Positions 1 through 8,817 are shown, counted from the stretch's first letter. The stretch: 39,440 bases of DNA from Heliobacteriaceae bacterium (GCA_028707535.1 JAQWAU010000008.1:23625-63064), one strand, 5' to 3'. A program made the numbers and translations. The notes: generated by a model from the letters alone, not told the origin.

Positions 1-102
1 CAATACGACCCTGGCCCCCTGTCGCCGGGCAATGATCGCCGCCATCATCCCCGCTGCCCCGCCACCGGCAATAATTACGTCCCAAAGACTGCCTGCCGGC
101 AT
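1..102 (-). CDS. FAD/NAD(P)-dependent oxidoreductase, N-terminal fragment (cut by window edge)
   Basis: Only the first 34 codons are in the window. They read as a short leader followed by a dinucleotide-binding strand and glycine loop (DVIIAGGGAAGMMAA, residues 8-22), the beta-alpha-beta FAD-binding start typical of HI0933/BaiN-type flavoproteins. The ATG at 102 overlaps the pheT stop codon as TGATG, so the two genes are probably translationally coupled. The HI0933/BaiN assignment is from memory of the motif; any GxGxxG flavoprotein is possible because the rest of the gene lies outside the window. Confidence 0.7.
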   Translation of the reverse strand, partial: MPAGSLWDVIIAGGGAAGMMAAIIARRQGARVVL

Positions 103-2543
103 CAACGAAACTCCGCGCCCAACATCGTGGCCAAGGCCTGTTTAATCGCTTCATGGGCAGCATTCACTTCTTCATCGGTTAGTGTCCGATCGGCTGCCTG
201 GTAACGTATAGTATAGGCCAAACTGTGGAACCCGGCCGGAATCTGGACTCCTTTGTAAACGTCAAAAAGCCGCCACCGTTCCACCAGTTCCCCGCCTACT
301 GCGGCAATAACTTGATCAACCCGGCCGGCCGGTACCGTATCCGGCAATAACATCGCCATATCCCGGTCTGTCGAAGGAAAACGGGGAAGCGGTTTGTAAT
401 CTGCTTTCGCCTGGGCCAAGGCAATCAAACAGCGGACATCCAATTCCATTACTACCGGCCGCCCGGCCAGCCCGTAAGCCTCAACCACCGCCGGATGCAT
501 TTCACCAACGTAACCTAAGAATGCCCCGTTTCCGGCTGACACCCGCGCCGCCCGGCCGGGGTGCAAGAACGGGTATGCTACCGACGGCTCCCAAGCCACA
601 CCGTTAATCTTCAGCACCGTGAATAGTTTCTCGGCAACCCCTTTAAGGTAATAAAAGTCATAATCCAGGGAAGGTCTTTGCCAATGACCCGGCCCCCGGC
701 CGGTTACCAAGACCGCCACCCGCCATTTTTCTACGGGCAGTTCATTTAATGGCAAAGCTTTAGCCTGAAAAGTCGCTCCCAACTCAAAAACCGCAACATC
801 CGCCACCCGGCGATTTTCATTCCGGGCCGCCACTTCCAGCAGCCCCGGCAAAATCGTCGGGCGCAAAACTCCCTGTTCCTCACTTAAAGGGTTAAAAACC
901 GGCACCACCTTGTCCTTTTGCTCACCGGAGAACAGGCCGAGCCTGTCCAGGTGCCTCGGGTTAATAAATGAAAAGGTAATTACTTCCCGCAAACCACAGC
1001 CTACCAGGGTATTCACGATTTTCTCCCGGCATAGTTGCGGCCATGTCCGCTGCCCATGGGTGGTCCGGCCTACCGGCAAGGTAGTGGGAATCCGGTCATA
1101 GCCGTATAACCGGGCCACTTCCTCCGCCAAATCATGTTCCCCGGTCAAATCGGCCCGGTAAGTCGGCACTGCCACTACCCCGGTCTCTCCCGGTTCGCCG
1201 GCATCCCAAGTAACCTTAAACCCTAACCGTTGGAACAAATTAGCCATCTCACCTGAGGGCAAGGCGGTGCCCAATAAAGCATTGATCCGGCTCACCCGGA
1301 ACGGAATCCTTTCCGGTTGCCACTGCCGGCGATACACATCGACATAACCGGGAACCACCTTCGCGACCCCGAGCTGTTCAATCAGTTGGGCAACCCGGTC
1401 CATCGCCAGCGTAACAGTCGCAATATTAACCCCTTTTTCGAACCGCTGGGAAGCTTCCGAACGCAACCCAACCTGCCGCGCTGTCCGCCGGACACTAGCC
1501 GGCTGAAAGTGGGCCGCTTCCAAAAGAATTACCCGGGTATCCGGGGTTATTTCCGTTGCCGCCCCCCCCATCACCCCCGCCAAAGCAATTGCTTTCTCGG
1601 GATCGGCGATCACCAGGTTTTCCGGGTTGAGTTCCCGCTCCTGCCCGTCCAAGGTGACCAATTTTTCCCCTTTCCAGGCCCGGCGGACAATAATGTGGCC
1701 ATCTTTAACCGTATCACAGTCAAACGCATGTAAAGGGTGGCCCCACTCCAGCATTACATAGTTGGTAATATCCACGATGTTATTGATCGGACGCATCCCC
1801 GCACTCCGCAGCCTTTGCTGCATCCAGGCCGGGGACGGCCCCGGCTGAAGATCAGTAAACAGCCTGGCGGCATACCGGCTACATAACTCTCCATCCTCAA
1901 TCGTCACCTTAACCTGATTCCCCGTCATACCGGTACCTTCTTCCCGGACGGTGACAACAGGTAAAGTGAGCGGCTGGCCGGTGATTGCCGCTACTTCCCG
2001 GGCGACATTCACCACCGCCAAACAATCAGCCCGGTTGGGGGTAAGCTCCAGTTCCATTACCGGATCAGCCAGTCCTAATGCCACGGCCACCGGTTGGCCG
2101 ACCACAGCATCCGGTGGTAACACCAAAATCCCCTGGCGGTCCTCCGGGGCCACCGTTTTTTCATCCAAGGCCAGTTCGGCCGCCGAACATAACATCCCCG
2201 CCGACCGGACCGACCGGATTTCCGCTTCCCGGATCACCAGCCCATTCGGCAGGCTGGCCCCCACCAGGGCTACCGGCACTTTTTGCCCGGGCCGCACGTT
2301 CTCCGCCCCGGTCACAACCGGCAGTTCCCCTGTACCCGGATCTACCCGGCAGACCCACAGCCGCTCTGCGCCAGGGTGTTTTTCTACCGCCCGGACCAGG
2401 CCGACTACCACCTTGTCCAAACCGGTATCCTGCCGGCGAATATTTTCTACCGCAATCCCGGCCCGGGTAAGTTTTTCCGCCAGAACCTCCACCGGCAAGG
2501 CCGGGTCGATGTATTCCCGCAACCAATTCATCGGTACCAACAT
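102..2543 (-). CDS. pheT: Phenylalanine--tRNA ligase beta subunit
   Basis: This is the 813-residue beta subunit of the alpha2-beta2 phenylalanyl-tRNA synthetase, a cytoplasmic enzyme that charges tRNA-Phe. The order fits the bacterial family: N-terminal MNWLREYI, an EMAP-like tRNA-binding domain (about residues 40-150, with VVTGAENVRPGQKVPVA), the B3/B4 editing domain (about 210-390, including INNIVDITNYVMLEWGHPLHAFD), B5, the catalytic-like core and a C-terminal FDX-ACB anticodon-binding domain (about 715-810, starting PRFPSTDRDMA). Length is normal. It starts 15 bases after pheS with a GGGGTGG Shine-Dalgarno sequence, so it is cotranscribed with pheS and falls under the same T-box control. 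Confidence 0.98.
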   Translation of the reverse strand: MLVPMNWLREYIDPALPVEVLAEKLTRAGIAVENIRRQDTGLDKVVVGLVRAVEKHPGAERLWVCRVDPGTGELPVVTGAENVRPGQKVPVALVGASLPNGLVIREAEIRSVRSAGMLCSAAELALDEKTVAPEDRQGILVLPPDAVVGQPVAVALGLADPVMELELTPNRADCLAVVNVAREVAAITGQPLTLPVVTVREEGTGMTGNQVKVTIEDGELCSRYAARLFTDLQPGPSPAWMQQRLRSAGMRPINNIVDITNYVMLEWGHPLHAFDCDTVKDGHIIVRRAWKGEKLVTLDGQERELNPENLVIADPEKAIALAGVMGGAATEITPDTRVILLEAAHFQPASVRRTARQVGLRSEASQRFEKGVNIATVTLAMDRVAQLIEQLGVAKVVPGYVDVYRRQWQPERIPFRVSRINALLGTALPSGEMANLFQRLGFKVTWDAGEPGETGVVAVPTYRADLTGEHDLAEEVARLYGYDRIPTTLPVGRTTHGQRTWPQLCREKIVNTLVGCGLREVITFSFINPRHLDRLGLFSGEQKDKVVPVFNPLSEEQGVLRPTILPGLLEVAARNENRRVADVAVFELGATFQAKALPLNELPVEKWRVAVLVTGRGPGHWQRPSLDYDFYYLKGVAEKLFTVLKINGVAWEPSVAYPFLHPGRAARVSAGNGAFLGYVGEMHPAVVEAYGLAGRPVVMELDVRCLIALAQAKADYKPLPRFPSTDRDMAMLLPDTVPAGRVDQVIAAVGGELVERWRLFDVYKGVQIPAGFHSLAYTIRYQAADRTLTDEEVNAAHEAIKQALATMLGAEFR

Positions 2544-2558
2544 AATACCACCCCTACT

Positions 2559-3581
2559 TTAAAACTGCGCCAGAAAACGCAGGTCATTGTCGTAAAACAA
2601 GCGCAGATCATCAACGCCGTATTTGAGCATCGCGATCCGCTCGACTCCCATCCCAAAAGCGAAACCGGTTACTTGACCGGGAGCGTAACCGCCATATTCC
2701 AGTACCCGGGGATGAACCATGCCCGCCCCCAGAATCTCCAGCCAGCCCGATTCTTTGCAAACCCGGCAGCCCTTGCCGCCACAAATGACGCAAGATATGT
2801 CCACTTCCGCGCTCGGCTCCGTAAACGGGAAAAAAGAAGGCCGCAACCGGATCTCCCGGTCCGGTCCGAACATTTGCCGGGCAAACACCAACAAGGTTCC
2901 CCGCAGGTCCCCCAGGGTAATACCCTGGTCAACAACCAACCCCTCAACCTGGTGAAACATCGGTGAATGGGTAGCGTCATCATCCCGCCGGAAAACCCGG
3001 CCCGGACAGATAACTTTAACCGGCAACCGGGGACACAGCCGTTCCATGGCTCTAATTTGGACCGGTGAAGTATGGGTCCGCAACAAAATATCCGGGGTAA
3101 TATAAAACGAGTCCTGCATATCCCGGGCCGGGTGGTCCTTAGGCAGGTTAAGCGCTTCAAAGTTATAATAATCCAGCTCTACCTCCGGGCCTTCCGCGAT
3201 CTCATACCCCATCCCCAGGAAGATATCCTTGATTTCGTCAATAATCAGGGTAAGCGGGTGCTTGCCGCCAACCGCGAAAGTCCGCCCGGGCAGGGTAACA
3301 TCAATTGCTTCCGCCACCAAAGCGGCCTGCCGCTCTTTTTCTTTTAAGCTGCGGGTACTGTTTTCCAGCATCTCCTCCAAAGCTTCCCGCACCTCGTTGG
3401 CCAAAGCGCCAATGACCGGCCGTTCCGCTGGCGCCAACCGGCCCATACCCCGGAGTACCCGGGTCAGTTCCCCCTTTTTCCCTAAAAAATGGACGCGCCA
3501 TTCCTGTAAATCGGTTAAATTGTCAGTCACCGCCAACTTTTCGGCCGCCTGCCGGCGGATCGCCGCTAATTGCTCGCGCAT
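2559..3581 (-). CDS. pheS: Phenylalanine--tRNA ligase alpha subunit
   Basis: This is the 340-residue catalytic subunit of phenylalanyl-tRNA synthetase. It has an N-terminal coiled-coil arm (about 1-90) and a class II core. [14 protein letters not shown] lies in the motif 2 region, and [20 protein letters not shown] near the C-terminus is motif 3. A CxxC...CxxC knuckle ([12 protein letters not shown]) is inserted late in the core, as in many Firmicutes PheS proteins. The ATG follows AGGAGGGTGTT, a strong ribosome-binding site. The gene is preceded by a T-box leader and followed by pheT. Confidence 0.98.
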   Translation of the reverse strand: MREQLAAIRRQAAEKLAVTDNLTDLQEWRVHFLGKKGELTRVLRGMGRLAPAERPVIGALANEVREALEEMLENSTRSLKEKERQAALVAEAIDVTLPGRTFAVGGKHPLTLIIDEIKDIFLGMGYEIAEGPEVELDYYNFEALNLPKDHPARDMQDSFYITPDILLRTHTSPVQIRAMERLCPRLPVKVICPGRVFRRDDDATHSPMFHQVEGLVVDQGITLGDLRGTLLVFARQMFGPDREIRLRPSFFPFTEPSAEVDISCVICGGKGCRVCKESGWLEILGAGMVHPRVLEYGGYAPGQVTGFAFGMGVERIAMLKYGVDDLRLFYDNDLRFLAQF

Positions 3582-3609
3582 AACACCCTCCTAGAAAACA
3601 ATTGCTTTT

Positions 3610-4010
3610 AAAAATAAAAACCCCCGCCCCTTTTTGGGGACGGAAGGATTATTCCGCGGTACCACCCCGCTAGACCCTGGCCAAACACCATCAGGCCCAC
3701 TCAACCCGGCCAAACCGGCCGTTCCCGGATAACGGCAGGACCCCGGCCCGGCCTACCCACGATCACCTATCCGGCCCGCCTCCCGGCAAACCTACAAAAG
3801 ATGCCGCTTCAGCCGGCAGCTCCCGGGCGAATTTCCTCCCTACCGCTTGAGCGGGGCTTCCAGTCTCCGGCACCCGTCTTCCCTGGCAAGCATGAACAGA
3901 CCGCACACTGCACCCCCACGACTTGGCCCGGTTTTTTCCGGTACCTGCCTGGTTGCCACCCTGTGCGACACCGGCACCATTGTGCCCGGCGAAGTACTTC
4001 TCCCGTTCTT
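3610..4010 (-). ncRNA. T-box riboswitch leader of pheST
   Basis: On the minus strand the sequence at 3671-3654 reads AGCGGGGTGGTACCGCGG, the conserved T-box that pairs with the acceptor end of uncharged tRNA. It is followed by an intrinsic terminator and then pheS. Further upstream, near 3995, the strand reads GGGAGAAGTACTTC, which contains the AGTA element of the stem I specifier region. This is a transcriptional T-box that should sense uncharged tRNA-Phe and raise pheST expression on phenylalanine starvation. I have not folded it, so the specifier codon and the exact 5' boundary are not fixed; the boundary given is approximate. Confidence 0.93.
3611..3647 (-). terminator. T-box attenuator terminator before pheS
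   Basis: On the minus strand a C-rich arm (CCTTCCGTCCCC), an A5 loop and GGGGCGGGGG form a stem of about ten pairs with one bulged U, followed by TTTTTATTTTT. It lies 3' of the T-box sequence and 30 bases before the pheS ATG, the usual site of T-box transcription attenuation. Confidence 0.88.
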
Positions 4011-4177
4011 TGCTATTTACCTAATCAAAACAGCAGTAACTATTGCACAACCAACCGCCGGTATAAAATATACGCGGCAACAGAACCCGTGGTTACGAAG
4101 ATACGCCAGAAAAAGTCAGCGGAAAACACCTTAGTCACCACAACCTTTCCGCGATCCTGGGTTCACTAACTAGCAAA

Positions 4178-4206
4178 ATTATATCATAGGCCTTTCCCCG
4201 AAGCAA
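4178..4206 (-). promoter_or_regulatory. Sigma-A-type promoter for the pheST leader
   Basis: On the minus strand TTGCTT (4206-4201) and a perfect TATAAT (4183-4178) are separated by 17 bases. The -10 box lies just past the stop codon of the methyltransferase gene and the -35 box lies within its last codons. This gives pheST its own start near 4170, so the RNA would carry about 160 extra bases before the recognisable T-box stem I. Confidence 0.75.
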
Positions 4207-5026
4207 CTGCGTCTCCCTGTACCGGAATCCGGCGCTGCCGGGCAGCTTCGAACAGCAAAACCGCAGCAGCAACCGCCACATTTAACGATTCCACCGGTGC
4301 CATTAGCGGAATCCGGACCACTTGGCCGGCTTGAGCCAGCATACAAGGCCGCGGGCCTTGCGCCTCACTGCCGATCACCAAAGCTAACCGTTCAGCCCGC
4401 CAATCAGCGCGATCATAAGCTACACCACCGTGCGCATCACCAACAACCAGCGCGCCCCCCCTCGTTTGTAAGCCTTCAACCAAGGCCTCCGGCTCAGGTC
4501 CATAGGTTACAGGTAAACGAAACAAAGAACCCATCGCCGCCCGGATCACCTTCGGGTTAAACGGGTCAACCGTTCCCGGGGTCAAAAGCACCCCGTTTGC
4601 ACCAGCCCCTTCGGCCGTCCGAATGACCGTACCCAAGTTTCCGGGATCCTGCACCCCGTCAACAACAACCACCAAAAACTGGTCCCCAGTTAGCACCGTT
4701 TCCCAGGACACCGCGGGGATCGGCGCAACCGCCACAATTCCTTGCGTTTCCTTCGTTGCCGTTACCGCATCCAACACTGTGGCCTTGACCGGCAAGCAGG
4801 CCACCCCGGTGGTCATTAACCGGTCCAACAAGGCCCGGCCCCGGTCATTGCGGACCAACTTATCGGTATAGAGGCAGTACAATAAGGGCACCCCAGCCGC
4901 CACCGCTTCTTCGAGCAGCCGTACCCCTTCGAGCAGATACCGGCCAGCAAGCCCCCGTTCCTTTTTTAAGGCTAAGGAGCGGGCTTCTTTCACCCGGGGA
5001 TTGTGCCGCGAGGTTAAAACCGTCAA
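4184..5026 (-). CDS. SpoU/TrmH-family RNA 2'-O-methyltransferase
   Basis: This 280-residue protein should transfer a methyl group from SAM to a ribose 2'-OH in rRNA or tRNA. An N-terminal substrate-binding domain begins LTSRHNPRVKEARSLALKK. The C-terminal SPOUT knot shows its three motifs: NLGTVIRTAEGAGANGVLL (about residues 133-151), IGSEAQGP (about 217-224) and IPLMAPVESLNVAVAAAVLL (about 239-258). It sits upstream of pheST, as in many Firmicutes. Its ATG overlaps the trkA stop by four bases (ATGA), so it is coupled to the K+ uptake genes. The exact target nucleotide cannot be read from sequence. Confidence 0.93.
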   Translation of the reverse strand: MTVLTSRHNPRVKEARSLALKKERGLAGRYLLEGVRLLEEAVAAGVPLLYCLYTDKLVRNDRGRALLDRLMTTGVACLPVKATVLDAVTATKETQGIVAVAPIPAVSWETVLTGDQFLVVVVDGVQDPGNLGTVIRTAEGAGANGVLLTPGTVDPFNPKVIRAAMGSLFRLPVTYGPEPEALVEGLQTRGGALVVGDAHGGVAYDRADWRAERLALVIGSEAQGPRPCMLAQAGQVVRIPLMAPVESLNVAVAAAVLLFEAARQRRIPVQGDAVASGKGL

Positions 5027-5694
5027 CGCACCTTCTCCTCAAAATGGTTGAGTTCTTCGTTCGAACCAACGGTAACCAGAACATCACCCCGGTCAATGAC
5101 CGTGTCGGCGCCGGGAGAAGGAATAATATCATCACCTTTGCGGATCGCGATCACGGTGATCCCGTACTGAGCGCGCAAATCAACTTCACCCAAGTTCTGC
5201 CCGATAAATTTGTTCGGCACCCGGATCTCGGCCAAGGAGTGGGTCGGTGAGAGTTCCAGAAAATCCATAATATTGGCGGCCGCCAACGAGTGGGCTACCC
5301 GGACCCCCATATCCCGTTCCGGGAAAACAACCTGGTCGGCCCCGATTTTGGCTAGCACCTTCCCGTGTAAATCATTTTGCGCCTTGGCCACGACATGATT
5401 GACCCCTATTTCCTTTAAAATGAGGGTGATCAAAATGTTCGCCTGGATATCACCCCCAACTCCGACAATTACCACATCATAGTTGCGGATTCCCAATCTT
5501 CTGATCACTTCCTCGTCTTGAACGTCCGCCTGGACCGCATGGGTCACATAGTCGACGATTTCGTTCACCCGCTGTTCGGAAGTGTCAACCGCCAGCACAT
5601 CGAAGCCCATGCGGAACAAGGTCTTCGCCACACTGATGCCAAAACGGCCCAAACCGATTACCGCAAATTGTTTGGCTCCCTTGTCTTTAACCAT
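5023..5694 (-). CDS. TrkA/KtrA-type K+ uptake regulatory subunit
   Basis: This soluble NAD/ATP-binding gating subunit of a Trk/Ktr potassium transporter has an RCK N domain that opens with AVIGLGRFGISVAKTL, the GxGxxG nucleotide site. A TrkA-C domain occupies roughly the last 80 residues (about residue 140 onward, ending in VLVTVGSNEELNHFEEKVR). I chose the ATG at 5694 because it sits about ten bases after GGGAG; a TTG three codons upstream would lie too close to that site. It follows the channel subunit gene by 19 bases, which makes a two-gene transporter unit. Confidence 0.93.
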   Translation of the reverse strand: MVKDKGAKQFAVIGLGRFGISVAKTLFRMGFDVLAVDTSEQRVNEIVDYVTHAVQADVQDEEVIRRLGIRNYDVVIVGVGGDIQANILITLILKEIGVNHVVAKAQNDLHGKVLAKIGADQVVFPERDMGVRVAHSLAAANIMDFLELSPTHSLAEIRVPNKFIGQNLGEVDLRAQYGITVIAIRKGDDIIPSPGADTVIDRGDVLVTVGSNEELNHFEEKVR

Positions 5695-5713
5695 TTGTAT
5701 CAAACTCCCATCA

Positions 5714-7135
5714 TCAACCGACCATAATCCGCTCGTCCGGGTACCGGATTTTTGCCTTCGAACGTTTGCTCAAAGCCACCGCCAAGGTCAAAGGTCCTAA
5801 CCGCCCGGCAAACATGGTCAGAATAATCAACACCCGGCCAAAACTACTCAAGTGAGGGGTAACGCTCATCGAAAGGCCCACCGTCCCAAAGGCCGAAGTC
5901 GTCTCAAACAATAAAGCCAGAAAATCCGCTTGTTCACTGATCGTCAACAACATGGTCACACCCATAACCAGGATGGCCGCCAAACCGGTAATCCCGATCG
6001 CCTTGTAAATCGTGTCCGGCGGGATCCGGCGACCAAACAAGACCACATCCGCCTTCCCCTGACGAATACTCCAAACTGCGGCCAATAAGGCAGCCAAGGT
6101 CGTTGTCTTAATGCCGCCGCCCGTCGACCCCGGCGAAGCACCGATAAACATCAAAATAACGAGAAAAAACTGGGTAGCCGGACGCAAATCAGTCATGCCC
6201 AAGGTACTGCACCCGGCAGTCCGGGGGCTTACCGACTGAAAATAAGCCGCCAAAAGCTTGCCGTCCCAAGTTAACGCGCCCAATGTAAGCGGATTTTCCA
6301 ATTCCAAGATTAAGATAAAAATCATCCCGGCCAGAATCAAGAAACCGGTAACCAAAAAAACAAGTTTGGTATGCAGGGAAAATCGCCCGGTCTCCCGGTA
6401 ACGGTAAGTCTCCGCAATGACCGAAAACCCGATCCCGCCAATAATGATCAAAGATGAAACCGTTAAAGAAACCACCGGGTCATTTACAAAGCCGGTGAAG
6501 CTGCGAAATCCACCGAATAGGTCGAAACCGGCATTACAGAAGGATGAAACAGCGTGAAAAGCCCCGTAATAAGCCCCCTTAACCAGCCCCATTTCCGGGA
6601 TGAACCGCAAAGCAAGGATGATTGCCCCAATTCCCTCAATCACGAAGGTGGTAATTAATACGTATTTCGCCAGGCGGACAACACCCTGGATGGTCAGAGT
6701 ATTCAAAGACTCCTGCATTAACAAACGTTCTTTTAATCTGATCTTTCTGCCCATTAGCAGGTAAATCAAGGTTGCCATGGTCATAAAACCAAGACCCCCG
6801 ATTTGAATCAGGAGAATAACGATGATTTGACCAAAAAGGGAATAATGGTCATAAGTATCGACGACTACCAACCCGGTGACACAAACCGCCGAAGTCGCCG
6901 TAAACAAAGCGTCCAGGAACGCTGTCCCCAGGCCGCTACGGGAAGCCACCGGCAAGCTGAGTAAAATTCCGCCAACCAGAATAATTACCGCAAAACCAAG
7001 CACCAGGACCTGGGAAGGTGAAAGGCCTTCATGAGAACCGTGGTACCGGACATAAGAAACGAACAACGGTTTTCGCGGTACATATGCCGGTTGCGTCGCT
7101 TCCGGGTTTGTTTTTTCTGCACCGGGGGTTTCCAC
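5714..7135 (-). CDS. TrkH/KtrB-type K+ transporter, membrane subunit
   Basis: This 473-residue integral membrane protein contains about ten hydrophobic segments and the repeated pore loops of the TrkH/KtrB superfamily. Examples are TATSAVCVTGLVV, the CNAGFDLFGG loop, SPRTAGCSTLGM and TSAFGTVGLS, each with the conserved selectivity-filter glycine. The positively charged segment GASPGSTGGGIKTTT between later helices is also typical. Translation probably begins at the GTG at 7135, which follows GAGGGGCTCAAA. It should act with the adjacent TrkA-like protein in K+ uptake driven by H+ or Na+. Confidence 0.93.
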   Translation of the reverse strand: METPGAEKTNPEATQPAYVPRKPLFVSYVRYHGSHEGLSPSQVLVLGFAVIILVGGILLSLPVASRSGLGTAFLDALFTATSAVCVTGLVVVDTYDHYSLFGQIIVILLIQIGGLGFMTMATLIYLLMGRKIRLKERLLMQESLNTLTIQGVVRLAKYVLITTFVIEGIGAIILALRFIPEMGLVKGAYYGAFHAVSSFCNAGFDLFGGFRSFTGFVNDPVVSLTVSSLIIIGGIGFSVIAETYRYRETGRFSLHTKLVFLVTGFLILAGMIFILILELENPLTLGALTWDGKLLAAYFQSVSPRTAGCSTLGMTDLRPATQFFLVILMFIGASPGSTGGGIKTTTLAALLAAVWSIRQGKADVVLFGRRIPPDTIYKAIGITGLAAILVMGVTMLLTISEQADFLALLFETTSAFGTVGLSMSVTPHLSSFGRVLIILTMFAGRLGPLTLAVALSKRSKAKIRYPDERIMVG

Positions 7136-7209
7136 TTTGAGCCCCTCATTCCCATTGTTGGAAATAAATTGTTTTCCGGACTACTTCTCAGAATAATTGC
7201 TTTCCGGGG

Positions 7210-7241
7210 AAAAAGCAAGACATGACCTAAAGCCATGTCTC
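7210..7241 (-). terminator. Intrinsic terminator after rplT
   Basis: On the minus strand AGACATG and CATGTCT flank a short loop and are followed by TGCTTTTT. The hairpin lies 34 bases after the rplT stop and would close the infC-rpmI-rplT unit. The trkH unit then probably has a promoter of its own, which I could not identify with confidence. Confidence 0.75.
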
Positions 7242-7274
7242 TTCCGCTTTTAATATTTTATTATCCCTGTTCAA

Positions 7275-7634
7275 TCAAGAATTTAATTGCGATTTGGCCA
7301 CATCCACAAACTTACCAAATGCCGGTAAGTCATGCACCGCCAACTCAGCAAGTATTTTCCGGTTCACGGTTACTCCGGCTTTACGCAAGCCGTTCATCAT
7401 CATGCTATACGACAACCCGTTCATGCGGGCGGCGGCATTGATCCTGGTGATCCAGATTCGCCGGAAGTCTCCCTTTTTCTGCTTCCGGTGGGCATAAGCA
7501 TACATGAGTGCTTTCATTACCGCTTGGTTAGCCGTCCGGAACAGTTTTGAGTTAGCGTTTTTATAACCCCGTGCCAGCTTTAATACCTTTTTGTGGCGTT
7601 TACGGGACATTACTGCCGCTTTTACACGCGCCAT
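7275..7634 (-). CDS. rplT: 50S ribosomal protein L20
   Basis: This 119-residue, strongly basic protein begins [21 protein letters not shown], the family signature, and continues with the long basic helix and the globular C-terminal part (ending [13 protein letters not shown]). It binds 23S rRNA early in large-subunit assembly. In Firmicutes it also represses its own operon through the infC leader, which fits the leader seen at 8536-8722. The gene is third in infC-rpmI-rplT. Confidence 0.98.
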   Translation of the reverse strand: MARVKAAVMSRKRHKKVLKLARGYKNANSKLFRTANQAVMKALMYAYAHRKQKKGDFRRIWITRINAAARMNGLSYSMMMNGLRKAGVTVNRKILAELAVHDLPAFGKFVDVAKSQLNS

Positions 7635-7690
7635 AGGACAACGACCCCCTATTTCTTAAGCCCAAAGGGGCAAATAATTGTTGGCGTAAT

Positions 7691-7888
7691 TTAGGCATAA
7701 GGAAGCAATTTCTCCAATTTTGGGGTAACAGCTTTGTCCATAACGGTTGTTCCCCGTAGATGGCGCTTCCGTTTGGCGGATTTCTTTTCCAAGATGTGCC
7801 GGGCAAAAGCATTCTTTCCTTTGAACTTACCAGACGCCGTACGTTTAAACCGTTTAGCGGCTCCCCGGTGGGTTTTCATTTTCGGCAT
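7691..7888 (-). CDS. rpmI: 50S ribosomal protein L35
   Basis: This 65-residue basic protein begins [20 protein letters not shown], diagnostic of bacterial L35, and contains the usual [12 protein letters not shown] stretch. It sits between infC and rplT as in nearly all bacteria and should be translated from the same message. Confidence 0.98.
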   Translation of the reverse strand: MPKMKTHRGAAKRFKRTASGKFKGKNAFARHILEKKSAKRKRHLRGTTVMDKAVTPKLEKLLPYA

Positions 7889-7938
7889 TTTTCTTCCACC
7901 TCATTTTATCGGGTAATCTTTGAGCATTAAACGATACT

Positions 7939-8535
7939 TTATTCAGTAGCTTCCGCCGGAACGGGAACTTCAGTTTTATCGTGATGTTTAACCCCACGTT
8001 TTTCTACCCGGGCCTCCCGCTGAGACTCCACCTTTGGCGCAAGAATCATGATCATGTTCCGCCCTTCCACCCGGGCATCCCGCTCGACATTGGCATGTGG
8101 CTTGCAAACCTCGGCCAACCGAATACATAATAATCTTCCCAATTCAGGGTGAGTGATCTGGCGTCCACGAAACATGATGGTCACTTTAACCTTGTCACCA
8201 TCTTCCAGAAACCGGATGGCGTTACGTGCTTTGACCTCAAAGTCATGATTCTCAATGTTAGGCCTTAACTTGACTTCTTTGACGCTGATAATCTTCTGCT
8301 TTTTCCGGGCTTCCCGTTCCCGCTTGCTTTGCTCAAACTTGTACTTGCCATAATCCATGATCCGGCAAACCGGTGGTTTAGCTGTTGGCGCCACTTCCAC
8401 CAGGTCAAGGTTTTTCTCCTGAGCAATCCGCAAAGCATCCCGAAAACCCATAACCCCGAGCTGTTCTCCTTCAACCCCCACCAACCGGACTTCGCGAACA
8501 CGGATCTCCTCGTTGATGCGCAAATCCCTGCTGAT
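7939..8535 (-). CDS. infC: Translation initiation factor IF-3 (ATC start proposed)
   Basis: IF-3 binds the 30S subunit and checks initiator tRNA and start codon pairing. The conserved N-domain (RINEEIRVREVRLVG...GVMGFRDALRIAQE), the lysine-rich linker (YKFEQSKREREARKKQK) and the C-domain (EVKLRPNIENHDFEVKARNA, VTIMFRGRQITHPELG) are all present. The first conventional codon is a TTG at 8523, but that would remove the family's usual start. Four codons upstream an in-frame ATC gives (M)SRDLRINEEIRV, placed seven bases after AGGGGGGGTG. infC is known for AUU, AUC or AUA starts that allow IF-3 to control its own synthesis, so I place the start at 8535 (198 residues). Confidence 0.95.
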   Translation of the reverse strand: MSRDLRINEEIRVREVRLVGVEGEQLGVMGFRDALRIAQEKNLDLVEVAPTAKPPVCRIMDYGKYKFEQSKREREARKKQKIISVKEVKLRPNIENHDFEVKARNAIRFLEDGDKVKVTIMFRGRQITHPELGRLLCIRLAEVCKPHANVERDARVEGRNMIMILAPKVESQREARVEKRGVKHHDKTEVPVPAEATE

Positions 8536-8722
8536 AAATGTTCACCCCCCCTAAAAATTCGCCACGAAAACAAATCAAAAAAGCGGGCTTCCACCCGCCT
8601 ACTCCCAACAAAACGCACCAAACAGGATGATCCGAACACCCCAGATGGTCTTGACGGATTAACCCGGGTAACATTCACGCCCCCAGGTGAGAAGCGGATG
8701 GCTTCTACTTGATTGTCATTAC
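8536..8722 (-). ncRNA. L20-type ribosomal leader upstream of infC
   Basis: Between a strong promoter and infC lies a leader of about 190 bases. It contains GAAGCCATCCGCTTCTCACC (minus strand, near 8701-8682), a sequence I associate with the autoregulatory infC/L20 leaders of Firmicutes, and an intrinsic terminator close to infC. In that family, excess L20 binds the leader and favours termination. The assignment rests on position, terminator and remembered sequence; a covariance-model search would settle it. Confidence 0.75.
8576..8598 (-). terminator. Attenuator terminator in the infC leader
   Basis: On the minus strand GCGGG and CCCGC flank a six-base loop and are followed by a run of Ts (plus-strand As at 8577-8582). 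It lies about 40 bases before the infC start codon, the expected place for the L20-controlled terminator. Confidence 0.8.
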
Positions 8723-8728
8723 TTTGTA

Positions 8729-8758
8729 AATATAGCATAGGGCAGGTAAAGGTGTCAA
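8729..8758 (-). promoter_or_regulatory. Sigma-A-type promoter for infC-rpmI-rplT
   Basis: On the minus strand a perfect TTGACA (8758-8753) and TATATT (8734-8729) are separated by 18 bases. Transcription would start near 8722 and enter the L20-type leader. The promoter marks the left edge of the glycan gene island and is divergent from rfbC. Confidence 0.8.
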
Positions 8759-8767
8759 GAACCACTT

Positions 8768-8795
8768 ACCGGTCGCCTGGCCATTGCATACACTA
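8768..8795 (+). promoter_or_regulatory. Candidate sigma-K (mother-cell sporulation) promoter for rfbCD
   Basis: AC at 8768, a 17-base spacer and CATACACTA at 8787-8795 match the sigma-K pattern AC-N16/17-CATAnnnTA; CATACACT also fits the sigma-E -10 box. Transcription would begin near 8802, just ahead of the weak AAAGG site and the GTG of rfbC. No good sigma-A promoter was seen in this gap. This is pattern recognition only. Confidence 0.5.
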
Positions 8796-8817
8796 AAGCA
8801 CATCAAAGGCAGACAAG

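Noticed and set aside
2078-2562. Pro-rich, Ser/Thr-rich and Gly-rich frames inside pheT
   Set aside because: Shadow frames of the GC-rich pheT coding sequence, without start signals.
3801-4169. Plus-strand open frames within the pheST leader
   Set aside because: They run antisense to a T-box leader with a recognised promoter, T-box motif and terminator, and have no protein-like conservation signs.
8265-8765. Minus-strand frame overlapping infC and its leader
   Set aside because: Out of frame with infC and extends over the promoter and attenuator; composition looks non-protein-like.
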